In this document: piece by piece, positions 32,897 through 42,034 of the stretch | Layout: every line of letters starts with the position of its first letter | Numbering within the stretch: the stretch's first letter is position 1 | Assembly (NCBI RefSeq): GCF_963675965.1 | Contig: NZ_OY780935.1 | Span: 3,212,501-3,276,500, forward strand | Length of the DNA: 64,000 nt | From: an uncultured Celeribacter sp. | GTDB taxonomy: Bacteria > Pseudomonadota > Alphaproteobacteria > Rhodobacterales > Rhodobacteraceae | Reading direction: 5' to 3' | Program-made: the position numbers and the translations under genes | The notes under the pieces: model-generated | The model's input: only the letters and a program-made list of their open reading frames with translations | Database searches by the model: none | What the model was told of the DNA's origin: nothing

Positions 32897-33691
32897 ATGT
32901 CGATTGTCACACTTACTCCTGGATCCCTTTCAAACGAGCACATTTGCTGCGCCATTTCGGACAAGAAATGCGTGACGGGCTATAAAGCCAAGAAGCGGTG
33001 GCTCTCAGACCAGTACGAGCATGGATATCGCTTTTCCCGTTTGGATGAACGCGGCAAGGTCTTCATCGAATACGGTCCAGGTGAACACACTTGGATGCCT
33101 GTCGAGGCACCGGACTGGATGGTGATGGGATGTTTCTGGGTTTCGGGTCGATTTAAGCAGCAGGGGCATGGAAAGGCACTTTTGCAAACCGCTCTTGATG
33201 AGGCTCGTGCGGCCGGTTTGGCCGGATTGGTATCTGTCGTGGGCAAGAAAAAGATGCATTTTCAGAGCGATGGGAAGTGGCTTCTTAGACAAGGCTTTCG
33301 AGAGGTCGATGAGACCGAAAGCGGTTTCAGTTTGCTTGCACTCGGTCATGAGGATGATGGCGCAGTCGGAATTCCAAGATTCTCTGAGAGCGCCAAGCGG
33401 GGCCTTCCATCTGACACGAAAGGCATCACCGTCTTCTATTCAGAGCGGTGCCCTTTTACTGACTTTCATATCGGTAGCTCACTTAGGGAAACTTGTAAGA
33501 AACGGGGACTTTCCGCAACTGTGGTAAAGCTGGATAGTCTCGACAAAGCACAAAACGCGCCCACACCCGCGACCATTTTCAGCTTGTTTGTCGATGATCG
33601 TTTCGTGACCACCGATTTGAGTGTCTGCATGGATAGCCGGTTTGACAAAATCATCGAAAAGGCAGGCGAAGGCAAAGCGCTCGGTTTGTAG
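32897..33691 (+). CDS. GNAT N-acetyltransferase with YoaP-like C-terminal domain
   Basis: 264 residues. GNAT core with acetyl-CoA-binding GRFKQQGHGKALLQTALDEA (the Q/RxxGxG/A-type loop) near residue 95. From about 165 a thioredoxin-like YoaP-type domain follows, with FYSERCPFTDFH. Members combine an acyltransferase with a redox-like module; substrates are unknown. Base composition and codon use look unlike the GC-rich neighbours, and the gene lies on the opposite strand between hom and glpX, suggesting acquisition. Confidence 0.8.
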   Translation: MSIVTLTPGSLSNEHICCAISDKKCVTGYKAKKRWLSDQYEHGYRFSRLDERGKVFIEYGPGEHTWMPVEAPDWMVMGCFWVSGRFKQQGHGKALLQTALDEARAAGLAGLVSVVGKKKMHFQSDGKWLLRQGFREVDETESGFSLLALGHEDDGAVGIPRFSESAKRGLPSDTKGITVFYSERCPFTDFHIGSSLRETCKKRGLSATVVKLDSLDKAQNAPTPATIFSLFVDDRFVTTDLSVCMDSRFDKIIEKAGEGKALGL

Positions 33692-33870
33692 GGGCTGAAC
33701 GGTCTTCGGCGCTGCAAGGTTTCTGGTAATCATCACCGATAGAAAAGCAGTCGTCAGGCTTGCCGGTGCGAAAGCAACTTCGTCCGCACTCCCTCCCCTC
33801 GCACGTCCCCTATCGAAGGGGCGTTTTGGCACAGACATGCTTCATGCTGCGGTCAATATCCCACGATGCG

Positions 33871-33903
33871 AAAGCGGCGGCTCTTTTGAGAGCGTGCCGC
33901 TTT
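33871..33903 (-). terminator. hairpin after hom
   Basis: AAAGCGGC and GCTCT pair with GAGAGC and GCCGCTTT in a long imperfect stem around a T-rich loop, about 60 bases past the hom stop. Could act on either strand. Confidence 0.6.
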
Positions 33904-33964
33904 CTGTCATACCGCCGTGTGGCAATGGCGCGTGACAGCCCGCACATGCTGATCTGGTCCGGGG

Positions 33965-35275
33965 TCAGACGTTTTCGATGCGGATTGCGACTGGGTCCAT
34001 GGCCAGAACACCGGTTGCGGACATGCCTTCGAGCGCCACATCGAGAGAGGCGCGGGAGGTTGAATCCGTGGTGATCAGAACCGGGGCGACCTCGGGATTG
34101 GCGTCTTGCCCGTATTGGCGCATCCGGTCGATTGATACCCCCGCATCGCCAAGCGCGGTAGCGATTTTGGCCAGTGCACCGGGTTTGTCCAGCAGCGACA
34201 GGCGCAGGTAGAAGGGGGCCGGGGTCGCCGCCACCGCCGGGGTTGCCTGTTGCAGGGTCGTGGCCGGGGCGCCAAAGGTCGCCACGCGGATGCCGCGGGC
34301 AATGTCCATCACGTCGGACATCACGGCAGAGGCAGTCGGGCCTTCGCCCGCACCGGCGCCGCGCAGCACGATCTGGCCGACTTCATCGCCTTCCAGAACG
34401 CACATGTTGGTGGCGTTTTCCAATTGCCCAAGCGGCGAGGTGGCGGGCACGAGACAGGGGCTCATGCGCTGCTCCAGCCCGCGACCGGTCATCTGGGCAA
34501 CGCCCAGCAGCTTGATGCGATAGCCCATGTCGGCGGCGTGGCGGATGTCTTCGATGGTGATGCGTTCGATCCCTTCGAGCACCATATTGCCAAAGTCGAC
34601 CTGCGTGCCAAAACCGATGGCGGCCAGAAGCGCTAGCTTGTGCCCGGCGTCGATCCCGCCCACGTCCAGCGTCGGATCGGCTTCGAGATAGCCCAGCGCC
34701 TTGGCGGCTTCAAAGACCTCTTCATAGGGCAGGCCCTCGTTCTCCATCCGCGTCAGGATGTAGTTACAGGTGCCGTTCATCACCCCCATGATGCGTTCGA
34801 TCCGGTTGCCCGCCAGCCCCTCTGTCAGGGCCTTGATCACCGGGATGCCGCCGGCAACAGCCGCCTCAAAGCGCAAGACGGCGCCTTTGGCCTCGGCCTT
34901 TTCCGCAAGCATTTGCCCGTGATGGGCCAACATGGCCTTGTTGGCCGTCACGACGTCCTTGCCGATCGCCAGCGCGGCTTCGGTCGCGGCTTTGGCCGGG
35001 CCGTCCGAACCGCCCATGAGTTCGACGAAGAGATCGACATCCTCACGCAGGGCCAGCGCGACGGGGTCGTCTTCCCAGGCGTAGCCGCTGATGTCGATGC
35101 CACGATCTTTGTCGCGCGAACGGGCACTGACGGCAGAAATGGTGACCGGACGCCCGCAGCGCTGTTCGAGCAGCTTGGCCTTGCGCTGGACAATCTTGAT
35201 GACGCCGGTGCCGACGGTGCCAAGTCCCGCAATCCCGAGGCGCAGGGGGGCAATGTTGGGCGTGTCTTGAGACAT
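33965..35275 (-). CDS. hom: homoserine dehydrogenase
   Basis: 436 residues. NAD(P)-binding GIAGLGTVGTGV at residues 14-25, the active-site region GGIPVIKALTEGLAGNRIERIMGVMNGTCNYILT near 143-175, LGYLEADPTLDVGGIDAGHK with the catalytic Asp/Lys near 195-215, and a C-terminal ACT domain (YLRLSLLDKPGALAKIATALGDAGVSI) for threonine feedback. Converts aspartate semialdehyde to homoserine for Thr and Met synthesis. A quasi-palindrome GTCAG/CTGAC lies just upstream (35289-35307), but no known riboswitch pattern. Confidence 0.96.
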   Translation of the reverse strand: MSQDTPNIAPLRLGIAGLGTVGTGVIKIVQRKAKLLEQRCGRPVTISAVSARSRDKDRGIDISGYAWEDDPVALALREDVDLFVELMGGSDGPAKAATEAALAIGKDVVTANKAMLAHHGQMLAEKAEAKGAVLRFEAAVAGGIPVIKALTEGLAGNRIERIMGVMNGTCNYILTRMENEGLPYEEVFEAAKALGYLEADPTLDVGGIDAGHKLALLAAIGFGTQVDFGNMVLEGIERITIEDIRHAADMGYRIKLLGVAQMTGRGLEQRMSPCLVPATSPLGQLENATNMCVLEGDEVGQIVLRGAGAGEGPTASAVMSDVMDIARGIRVATFGAPATTLQQATPAVAATPAPFYLRLSLLDKPGALAKIATALGDAGVSIDRMRQYGQDANPEVAPVLITTDSTSRASLDVALEGMSATGVLAMDPVAIRIENV

Positions 35276-35407
35276 GAGAGACTCCGGTGTCAGTTTGAAA
35301 ATCTGACCGTCCTGATAGCTGCGAATGTCTCAGGGCGCAACAGTGGTGACAGGCTGCAGGGCAGCGAGACGGCCATTCCTTAGCGCAGGCGGGCGGGAAC
35401 GTTCTGT

Positions 35408-35686
35408 TCAGTCGGAAAAGGCGGTGTTGTTGCGCAGGGCGTCGGCCCGGCGATTGGCCGCTGCTGCGCGTGCCGCGAGCGCATCCGTGGTCTCTTCGAC
35501 GCTGCGCTCCGGGGCGGCAATGGCCGCAGAGACGGCGGCGCTGTCCATCAGCGTCGGCCAGGGCACATTGTCGTCCAGAGGCTCAATCGGTCCCGACAGA
35601 TCCGGCTGCGGGCTGCATCCGCTCAGTGCAAGGGTGAGCCCCAGAAAGGCGGAGGCCATGATCGGGAAGGTTCGGAAGTGGGTCAT
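35408..35686 (-). CDS. small lipoprotein
   Basis: 92 residues from the ATG at 35686; upstream in-frame sequence is a shadow. Lipobox LALSGC at residues 19-24 gives a lipid-anchored Cys, and residue +2 is Ser, so outer-membrane sorting is likely. The mature part is Ala/Glu-rich and helical (ERSVEETTDALAARAAAANRRADALR). Function unknown; conserved small lipoproteins of this shape are common beside housekeeping genes in this group. Confidence 0.65.
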   Translation of the reverse strand: MTHFRTFPIMASAFLGLTLALSGCSPQPDLSGPIEPLDDNVPWPTLMDSAAVSAAIAAPERSVEETTDALAARAAAANRRADALRNNTAFSD

Positions 35687-35881
35687 GGGCAGGCCGGGCT
35701 TTGTAGAATCTCGGGTCAATAGCGGTCGGCTCTGGCGGAGCGACACAGGATGAGTGCGACGGACCTGCGGCGGCCCGCCATGGTGCAGCTTATCCGCGCA
35801 GACGCGCGGCGGCAATGCACCTTTCCATAGGCCGCATGACAGGGTAGGGAGGGAGACGTTTTTAATGCGGAGTGCCGACCG

Positions 35882-36391
35882 ATGTCCCAGAGCCCCCAAA
35901 GCCCAGAACACTCCGCACCGACGGAGCTGACCCTGATGGCCTCGCCGGTTCGGCGGGCCAGCGCCAGCGCCATGCTGGTGTTGCTGGGCGGTTTGCTGAT
36001 CTGGGTGGCGGTCGATGCGCCCGAGATGGCGCTGCCTTGGCTGGCGCTTCTGCTGGTGCTGGCGGTCGGCTCATTGGGGCTGGCTTGGCATGTCTGGCGG
36101 GCAAGCGCCCATGGTTTGGTGCTGACCGAAGAGGCGCTTTGCGACGGGTCGGGTCGGGTTGTCTGCCGGCTCGAGGATATCGCGGCGGTCGAACGTGGCA
36201 CCTTTGCTTTTAAGCCCTCCAACGGCTTTCTGATCAAGCTCAAAACCACACACACCCGGGCTTGGGCGCCGGGGGTCTGGTGGCGTCTGGGGCGGCGTGT
36301 CGGGGTGGGCGGTGTTACCCCGGCATCGCAGGGTAAGGCCATGGCCGATGTCATCGCCGCGCGCATTGCCGGGCAAGGACGCATCGACTGA
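35882..36391 (+). CDS. small membrane protein, PH-like domain
   Basis: 169 residues. Two adjacent membrane helices (about residues 29-48 and 52-71), then a beta-rich cytoplasmic domain (LVLTEEALCDGSGRVVCRLEDIAAVERGTFAFKPSNGFLIKL) of the kind seen in bacterial PH-domain or YcxB-like membrane proteins. GVWWRLGRRVGVGGVTP near the C terminus is conserved-looking. Convergent with the Tad-like genes. Function unknown. Confidence 0.65.
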   Translation: MSQSPQSPEHSAPTELTLMASPVRRASASAMLVLLGGLLIWVAVDAPEMALPWLALLLVLAVGSLGLAWHVWRASAHGLVLTEEALCDGSGRVVCRLEDIAAVERGTFAFKPSNGFLIKLKTTHTRAWAPGVWWRLGRRVGVGGVTPASQGKAMADVIAARIAGQGRID

Positions 36392-36421
36392 GACGGTCGG
36401 TGGCCACAGGTGTCTGCCGTT

Positions 36422-37093
36422 TTAATGATTGCGCCAGGGATGTCGCGAGCCGCCATGGTCCATATTGGGGTCGTCCGTCGTGTCATCGTCGCTGTTTCCG
36501 CCGCCTGGGGGTTGCCCGTCATCAAAGGGGACCTGCGCGGCGAAGCGCGGCTTGGTGATGACGGCATCCTCAAAGACGAAATCTGTCAGCCCGACATCGA
36601 AGACAGGCCTCCACGGACGCAGGGTTTCGACCAGAAGGATTTCTTCGCCGTTGACCATGATGGGCAGGCGTTCGGTGACATCGGGTAACGTCTGTGCGGT
36701 CAGGGCCTCCATGTCGCCCGTGGCATAGGACCAACTGAGCTTGTAGCTGCCGTTGCCTTGCCAATCGACCGTATACTGGACTGCCGAAGTACGCAGAGAC
36801 ACAGCGGCATCGTCGCTGAGAAAGCGGAACATGGCGGCCAGACCGTCCAGAAAGTCCGGGTCGACGGTTTCCGTCTGCCGGGCCAAATAGTCTGAAACGG
36901 TGTAATTGGCCCGGTTGGCGCGGGTTTTGGCCGAGAAGCCATCGAATACGGTCAGGAAAAACAGCAGCGTAAACAGCAGCATGGGTAGCATCAGGATCGC
37001 TTCGATTGAGGCTGAGCCGTCCTGGTGCCGGTGGAATGCGGCGCATGGCCGTGATCGGAGCGTTTCGCGCAGGCGGGCAAGAAGATGTGACAT
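36422..37093 (-). CDS. TadE/TadG-like pseudopilin protein
   Basis: 223 residues. A basic N terminus, then DGSASIEAILMLPMLLFTLLFFLTVFDGF, the TadE-type hydrophobic helix with a conserved Glu five residues into the mature-like segment. The rest is periplasmic and ends in an Asp/Gly-rich tail (GGGNSDDDTTDDPNMDHGG). Last of three Tad-type genes read together; 12 bases after the TadE gene. A minor pseudopilin of a Flp/tight-adherence pilus is likely, though the secretion ATPase and platform genes are not here. Confidence 0.8.
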   Translation of the reverse strand: MSHLLARLRETLRSRPCAAFHRHQDGSASIEAILMLPMLLFTLLFFLTVFDGFSAKTRANRANYTVSDYLARQTETVDPDFLDGLAAMFRFLSDDAAVSLRTSAVQYTVDWQGNGSYKLSWSYATGDMEALTAQTLPDVTERLPIMVNGEEILLVETLRPWRPVFDVGLTDFVFEDAVITKPRFAAQVPFDDGQPPGGGNSDDDTTDDPNMDHGGSRHPWRNH

Positions 37094-37105
37094 ATCTGGC
37101 GCCCC

Positions 37106-37663
37106 CTAGGTGTTCGGTTCGTTGACGAAGCCCGCGATGGCCGCCATCGCGTAGCCGGAACCGGGATAGCGCTCCAGCGCCGCGCCGATCCATGTGGTCG
37201 GAAAGACAGGGTCGACATTGACGCAGGCCCGCACCAGCATCAGTTCATTTTCGCCACCATCCGTGAACGTGGTGGCCGGGGTCACATCTTCCGCGCGGTC
37301 GATGCAGGCTGCGGCGGTTTGCGGCGGGGTGAATTCGCGTGCGTTGATCGGTTCCAGCGCGATGTGAATATTGTCCTCGCAATGGCGGACATAGCGCGCG
37401 TAGGTGCACACCGTGCTCTTGAGGTTGGGCAGGGTGACCTCTGTCATGCGACCCAGACGCACATCGCGCACCGCCAGATCCAGCCCGCGTTCCAGCATTG
37501 AATGGGTGACCGTGTAATAGCCGATCTCATAGCCACCAAGCATGATCATCGTGAACAGCGGGAAGAACAGGGCGAATTCTATTGTGGTCGTGCCCCTTTG
37601 GTCGCGCACATATCGTGCGGGGATTCGGCACCGTCGGGAAAAGCGGACAAGTGTACGGATCAT
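37106..37663 (-). CDS. TadE-family pseudopilin
   Basis: 185 residues. Typical TadE start DQRGTTTIEFALFFPLFTMIMLGGYEIGYY (G/TxxxE at the processing region, Glu at the fifth position of the helix), followed by a periplasmic domain with three to four cysteines that may form disulfides. Its start overlaps the TadG stop by four bases. Processed by a TadV-type prepilin peptidase encoded elsewhere. Confidence 0.85.
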   Translation of the reverse strand: MIRTLVRFSRRCRIPARYVRDQRGTTTIEFALFFPLFTMIMLGGYEIGYYTVTHSMLERGLDLAVRDVRLGRMTEVTLPNLKSTVCTYARYVRHCEDNIHIALEPINAREFTPPQTAAACIDRAEDVTPATTFTDGGENELMLVRACVNVDPVFPTTWIGAALERYPGSGYAMAAIAGFVNEPNT

Positions 37664-39300
37664 TCGACCAGCCTTAGTTCTGTGACCTTGGTGGCGATGG
37701 CGGCAAAGGCATCGGTGATTTCCAGGCCTTCGACGTCATAGTAATGCGCTGGGGAAGAGGCGCAGTTGCGCAACACGCTGTGGGCCGAATAGGGCACTTC
37801 AAACCCGACGGTGAACACCAGGATGTTGTTGGCTTTCGCGGCCGAGCAGATGGTGTTCAGGCGGGCATCCTTCGCATCGTTTTCGATCCCGGCGAGGGTG
37901 GAGTTCATCCAGAAATTATAGTCGTTGTAGCTGCCCGAGGCCGCACGCCGCGCGTTGGCATGGCTGGCCAGGGTAAAGCGTCGCCAGACTTCCGGCCAGC
38001 TCAGGCGGACCGCGTTTGAGCCGCCGTAGACATCCTCGTAATACCTGCCCCGGTTGGGTTCGTACCACCGGGTTTCGTCGCGGCAGGTGTAATACCAGCC
38101 ACGATATCCGCAAACCTGATAGACGGTCGGAAATGACACGCGCCCGTCCGGCGCCAGAAACATGTCCGAGGGCCCCGAACGGTAGCTTTCCGGCATGGTG
38201 TACTGCGTCGTGTTGACGCCGTCGGTCATCACCACCAGCACTTTCAGCGTTCCGCCGGTATCGTCGGCGGGGTGGCCCAGCATGGCGACGTCCACCTCTC
38301 CCGAATTGATCAGTGCCTGTGTCAGTGGGCGGGCCGAGGGGTGCAACAGCGCCGCCCCCCATTTGACGCCAAGATCGATCGAGGTGTTCCCGTCGGCGAC
38401 CAGAGACCGGATTTTCTTTTTCACATCCGACAGCGACCGAGAAAACGGCAGGATGGCGTTTACGGCTTTCGGGTCGCAGACCTCCAGCACCGCCCCACTG
38501 TTGTAATAGCCGTTGTAAAACGGGTCGAAAGAGACGGTCTGGTCATAGGTCTTGGCAAAGGGGATGTCTTTGGTCTCAAGGCTCGGGTCGTAAAAGTCAT
38601 CCGCGCTGAAATTGATGCAATGCGAATAGTTATGCGGGTCATTCAGTTTCAGTTCGGACAAAATGGTGGCCCCGGCATTCACCTGCGTCGAATAGGGGAT
38701 GACGGAAAAGGACACGGCATCAGGGGCCGAATTGTCGAAAATCGTCTGGGCAAAGGCCTGACCGGCGTTGGACAGATTGGTCAGGCGGCGGGAATTGTTC
38801 ATCGAGTTGGAGACATCGAGGACCAGCGAGATCTCCAGATTGGCAAGCCCCTGTTCCGCCGCACCCGAGCTGCTGAGGGACAGTTCGTCGATGGCGGCGA
38901 ACTTCATGAAATAGGTGGGAATGTCGGCGGCGACATAGGCGGTGACGCGGCGACCCTGACCGGAGATCTCAGTCTTGACCTCGGTCAGATATTCCAGAAG
39001 TCCGGCTTTGGCGAAATAGTCCTCGACCACATCTTTCGGGTCCAAAGTATTATCGAGATTGGCCGCGGCAAGCACTGCGCGATCAAGCGTGTTCTGCAGC
39101 TGTGTGCGCAGGGCCTCGTGGCGTGCGACGTCGACGCCGATACCGGCCAGCAAAATCAGAATGATCAGCGTGAACAGGCTGAACAGCACCAGAGAGCCGT
39201 CTTCATTGCGGTGAAACAGGCGCCGGGTCTGAGCCAGTCCTCTGGTCGTGCCGAGTATGGTCTTGCATGGCGTTGCGCCATGGGTCCTGAAACACGTCAT
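37660..39300 (-). CDS. TadG-like pilus protein with von Willebrand factor A domain
   Basis: 546 residues. N-terminal TadE-like helix (GSLVLFSLFTLIILILLAGIGVDVARHEALR), then the Flp pilus assembly region with QNTLDRAVLAAANLD, and a VWA domain containing the MIDAS motif VLDVSNSMNNSRR (DxSxS) near residue 165 and KVLVVMTDGVNTTQY near 350. TadG anchors or caps Tad pili at the envelope. First gene of the three-gene set, with about 500 non-coding bases upstream. Confidence 0.88.
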   Translation of the reverse strand: MTCFRTHGATPCKTILGTTRGLAQTRRLFHRNEDGSLVLFSLFTLIILILLAGIGVDVARHEALRTQLQNTLDRAVLAAANLDNTLDPKDVVEDYFAKAGLLEYLTEVKTEISGQGRRVTAYVAADIPTYFMKFAAIDELSLSSSGAAEQGLANLEISLVLDVSNSMNNSRRLTNLSNAGQAFAQTIFDNSAPDAVSFSVIPYSTQVNAGATILSELKLNDPHNYSHCINFSADDFYDPSLETKDIPFAKTYDQTVSFDPFYNGYYNSGAVLEVCDPKAVNAILPFSRSLSDVKKKIRSLVADGNTSIDLGVKWGAALLHPSARPLTQALINSGEVDVAMLGHPADDTGGTLKVLVVMTDGVNTTQYTMPESYRSGPSDMFLAPDGRVSFPTVYQVCGYRGWYYTCRDETRWYEPNRGRYYEDVYGGSNAVRLSWPEVWRRFTLASHANARRAASGSYNDYNFWMNSTLAGIENDAKDARLNTICSAAKANNILVFTVGFEVPYSAHSVLRNCASSPAHYYDVEGLEITDAFAAIATKVTELRLVE

Positions 39301-39795
39301 AGATCTATCTGGCTGCTCTTGGCAGCACTTCCCCCAAATCGTCGACGCGCAGTTCCGTCTTCAGATACGTGGAACTGCACGAAGCTGTCTGATGCGTGCT
39401 GTGCTGGACGAGGGTCTCGCAAAGCGCTGAAACAGACGTTGCCAGCTGAAAACAGCTTGCCCAAAATTGTTAACGTTTCCCTGCGAACGTCTCCATTCGC
39501 ACCAATAGTGTGGGCTCTGGCAACGGTTTGGTAAAGCCTTGCGAAGCCCGGTCTTGAAGTTGTCACATTCTTCGATATCAAAGCGCTTTTAGTCCGCAGC
39601 TGTGCCCGCGCGGAGAGGGGCGGGCCACATTTTGACTGGAAGTCGGGCAGGATTTGGCCGGTTCGGCCATATTTCGGTCGCAAAGCGATTCGTTTTTTGC
39701 AACGGGACTTAGGTGGTTTATCTGCTTGGCGGACCAGTGCCGGGGCTGCAATGTCCCTCTGGACCTTGCCCGGGAGAGAGGGGATACTTGGCGCC
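39301..39795. other. intergenic interval of about 0.5 kb between tadG and dnaG
   Basis: Divergent promoter region for the Tad set and for dnaG. An AT-rich block (39470-39590) probably holds the tad promoter. No RNA gene, repeat or credible ORF seen. Confidence 0.4.
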
Positions 39796-41784
39796 ATGTC
39801 ATTGCCACCCGGATTCTTGGAAGAACTGCGCAACCGTTTGTCGCTGACCGATGTGGTCGGACGCAAAGTCATGTGGGACAAGCGCAAGTCCAACCCCGGA
39901 AAGGGTGACATGTGGGCGCCTTGTCCGTTTCACCACGAAAAGACCGCATCCTTTCACGTCGATGACAAACAGGGATTCTATTATTGCTTTGGCTGTCATG
40001 CCAAAGGCGATGCGATTTCTTTCGTGCGAGAGACCGAGAACCTGGGTTTCATGGAGGCGATCGAGCTGCTGGCAGGCGAAGTCGGGTTGCCGATGCCCGA
40101 ACGCGACCCGCGGGCCAAAGAGCAGGCCGACAAGCGCAGCGAACTGGCCGAGGTCAACGAGGCGGCGAACCGGTTTTTCCGTCTCAGCCTGAGCCAGCAG
40201 GGCGGGGCCATGGCGCGGGTCTATCTCGACAAGCGGGGGATGAAGTCTGAAACGCGTGAACGCTTCGAGATCGGTTTTGCGCCTGCGGGCAATGCGCTTT
40301 TGCGCGCACTCAAGGAACAAGGGATCTCCGCCGAGTTGGCGGTCGAGGCCGGGGTGGCGGCCAAGCCCGATGATGGACGTGATCCCTATGACTTCTTTCG
40401 CGACCGGATCGTCTTTCCGATCCGTGACGGGCGCGGGCGTCTGATTTCCTTTGGCGGGCGGGCGATGGACCCGAATGCCCGGGCCAAATACCTCAACGGG
40501 CCCGAGCGGCTGCTGTTTGACAAGGGGGCGGCGCTCTACAACCACGCGCCGGCACGGGCGGGCTGCGGCAAGGGGCAGACGCTGATCGTCGCCGAAGGCT
40601 ATATGGATGTGATCGCCCTGGCGGAAGCGGGGTTCGAGGCCACCGTGGCCCCGCTTGGGACCGCGATCACGGAACGCCAGTTGCAACTGATGTGGCGCAT
40701 GTGTCCCGAACCCGTCATCGCGCTCGATGGCGATAAAGCGGGTCTGCGCGCTGCCTATCGCGTGATCGATCTGGCGATGCCGCTGTTGCAGGCGGGACAG
40801 TCGCTGCGCTTTGCCATTCTTCCGGAAGGGCAGGACCCGGATGAGCTGATCAAGGCCAAAGGTCCCTCTGCCATGCAAGAGGTGGTCGAGGGCGCGGTGC
40901 CTATGGTGACGCTGCTGTGGCGGCGTGAAACCGAAGGCAAGGTCTTTGACAGCCCGGAACGCCGGGCGGCTCTGGACAAATCCCTGCGTGATGCGATCCG
41001 CCCGATCACCGATCCTTCGATCAAGGGGCATTACGGCGAGATCCTCAAGGATATGCGGTTTGAGCTGTTCCGGGGCAACCGTGGCAAGGGCGACGACGGC
41101 GCAGGCAAAGGAGGCAGTCGGCGTCCCTGGATGCCAGCGGCCCCCTATGCGCGTGGCCGGTTCGGCAAGGCGCCTGCGGTGCCGACGGAGGGGCTGAAAG
41201 CGTCGATGATTGTTTCGGGCGACGAAAGCTATGCCGATTTCATGCGCGAGGCGGTGGTGTTGGCAACGTTGCTGCGCAATCCGGGATCCGGCCTGTCCTT
41301 CCTGTCGCAGCTCGAAGCGCTGCAACCGCAAACCGAGGAGCACGCGCGGGTGCTTCATGCCTTACTGACTCATGTTGATGAAATGGAGGCCGGGGCGCTG
41401 CGGGACAAGGTTGTTGAAATGGCCGGACGCGAGGCCCTTGATAGATTGATGGCGCATCCCCATGTGCAAATCGCACCGCCTGTGCGCCATCCCGATCCGG
41501 AGATGGCCGAAATGTGCCTGACCGAGGAATTGGCCAAGCTCAAGGCGCGTCGCGGGTATAAGACAGAGCTGGACGAAGGTCTGAACGACATGCTGGCGGC
41601 GGATGATGAGAAACTGACATGGCGTCTGCGCCAAGCAGCGGAGGCGCGCAACCGGGCCACAAAGGCTGAAACAGAGGACCGCACTGAGTTCGACGTGGCC
41701 GACAACGGGCTGGAATTGTCGCGCAATGAACGCGACGCCTTTCATGCGTTGTTGTCGCGAATCAACCCGCAGAAGGATGGATGA
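39796..41784 (+). CDS. dnaG: DNA primase DnaG
   Basis: 662 residues from the ATG at 39796; the longer open frame to 39697 lacks DnaG similarity. Zinc-binding domain WAPCPFHHEKTASFHV...YYCFGCHAKGD (CHCC ligands) at about 40-65; TOPRIM core with LIVAEGYMDVIAL near 268 and ALDGDKAGLRAA near 315; C-terminal DnaB-interacting region. Synthesises replication primers. A short Gly/Arg-rich linker (about 435-460) precedes the last domain. Upstream of rpoD, the conserved dnaG-rpoD order. Confidence 0.96.
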   Translation: MSLPPGFLEELRNRLSLTDVVGRKVMWDKRKSNPGKGDMWAPCPFHHEKTASFHVDDKQGFYYCFGCHAKGDAISFVRETENLGFMEAIELLAGEVGLPMPERDPRAKEQADKRSELAEVNEAANRFFRLSLSQQGGAMARVYLDKRGMKSETRERFEIGFAPAGNALLRALKEQGISAELAVEAGVAAKPDDGRDPYDFFRDRIVFPIRDGRGRLISFGGRAMDPNARAKYLNGPERLLFDKGAALYNHAPARAGCGKGQTLIVAEGYMDVIALAEAGFEATVAPLGTAITERQLQLMWRMCPEPVIALDGDKAGLRAAYRVIDLAMPLLQAGQSLRFAILPEGQDPDELIKAKGPSAMQEVVEGAVPMVTLLWRRETEGKVFDSPERRAALDKSLRDAIRPITDPSIKGHYGEILKDMRFELFRGNRGKGDDGAGKGGSRRPWMPAAPYARGRFGKAPAVPTEGLKASMIVSGDESYADFMREAVVLATLLRNPGSGLSFLSQLEALQPQTEEHARVLHALLTHVDEMEAGALRDKVVEMAGREALDRLMAHPHVQIAPPVRHPDPEMAEMCLTEELAKLKARRGYKTELDEGLNDMLAADDEKLTWRLRQAAEARNRATKAETEDRTEFDVADNGLELSRNERDAFHALLSRINPQKDG

Positions 41785-42034
41785 GCGCTGGACGCGCAGG
41801 GCATTCGAAATAGATAAACAGACAAAGATATGTGCGTTCGCTGCCCTCTGGTGCAGGGACGGTTAAGGAAATATGGGTATTCGGGTAGCGAATCGCCGAA
41901 TCGCATGACATGATTCGTGAAGACATGCGACTCACCCTTGGGACGGGCGAGTCGTGCGGGTCAGGATATCAGGCGGGCAGGGGCATCTACCCGGCCGCAA
42001 TCGAAGGCCCAAGTGACGTGAAGGGGAGTGCCGT

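Noticed and set aside
35276..35407. SAM-type riboswitch before hom
   Set aside because: Only a short quasi-palindrome is present; no SAM-II or SAM/SAH consensus elements seen.
38272..39534. 420-codon open frame opposite tadG
   Set aside because: Gly/Arg/Val-rich shadow; tadG with TadE helix and VWA domain is clearly the real gene.
39799..41358. 519-codon open frame opposite dnaG
   Set aside because: Arg/His-rich shadow of dnaG caused by high GC codon bias; no recognisable motif.
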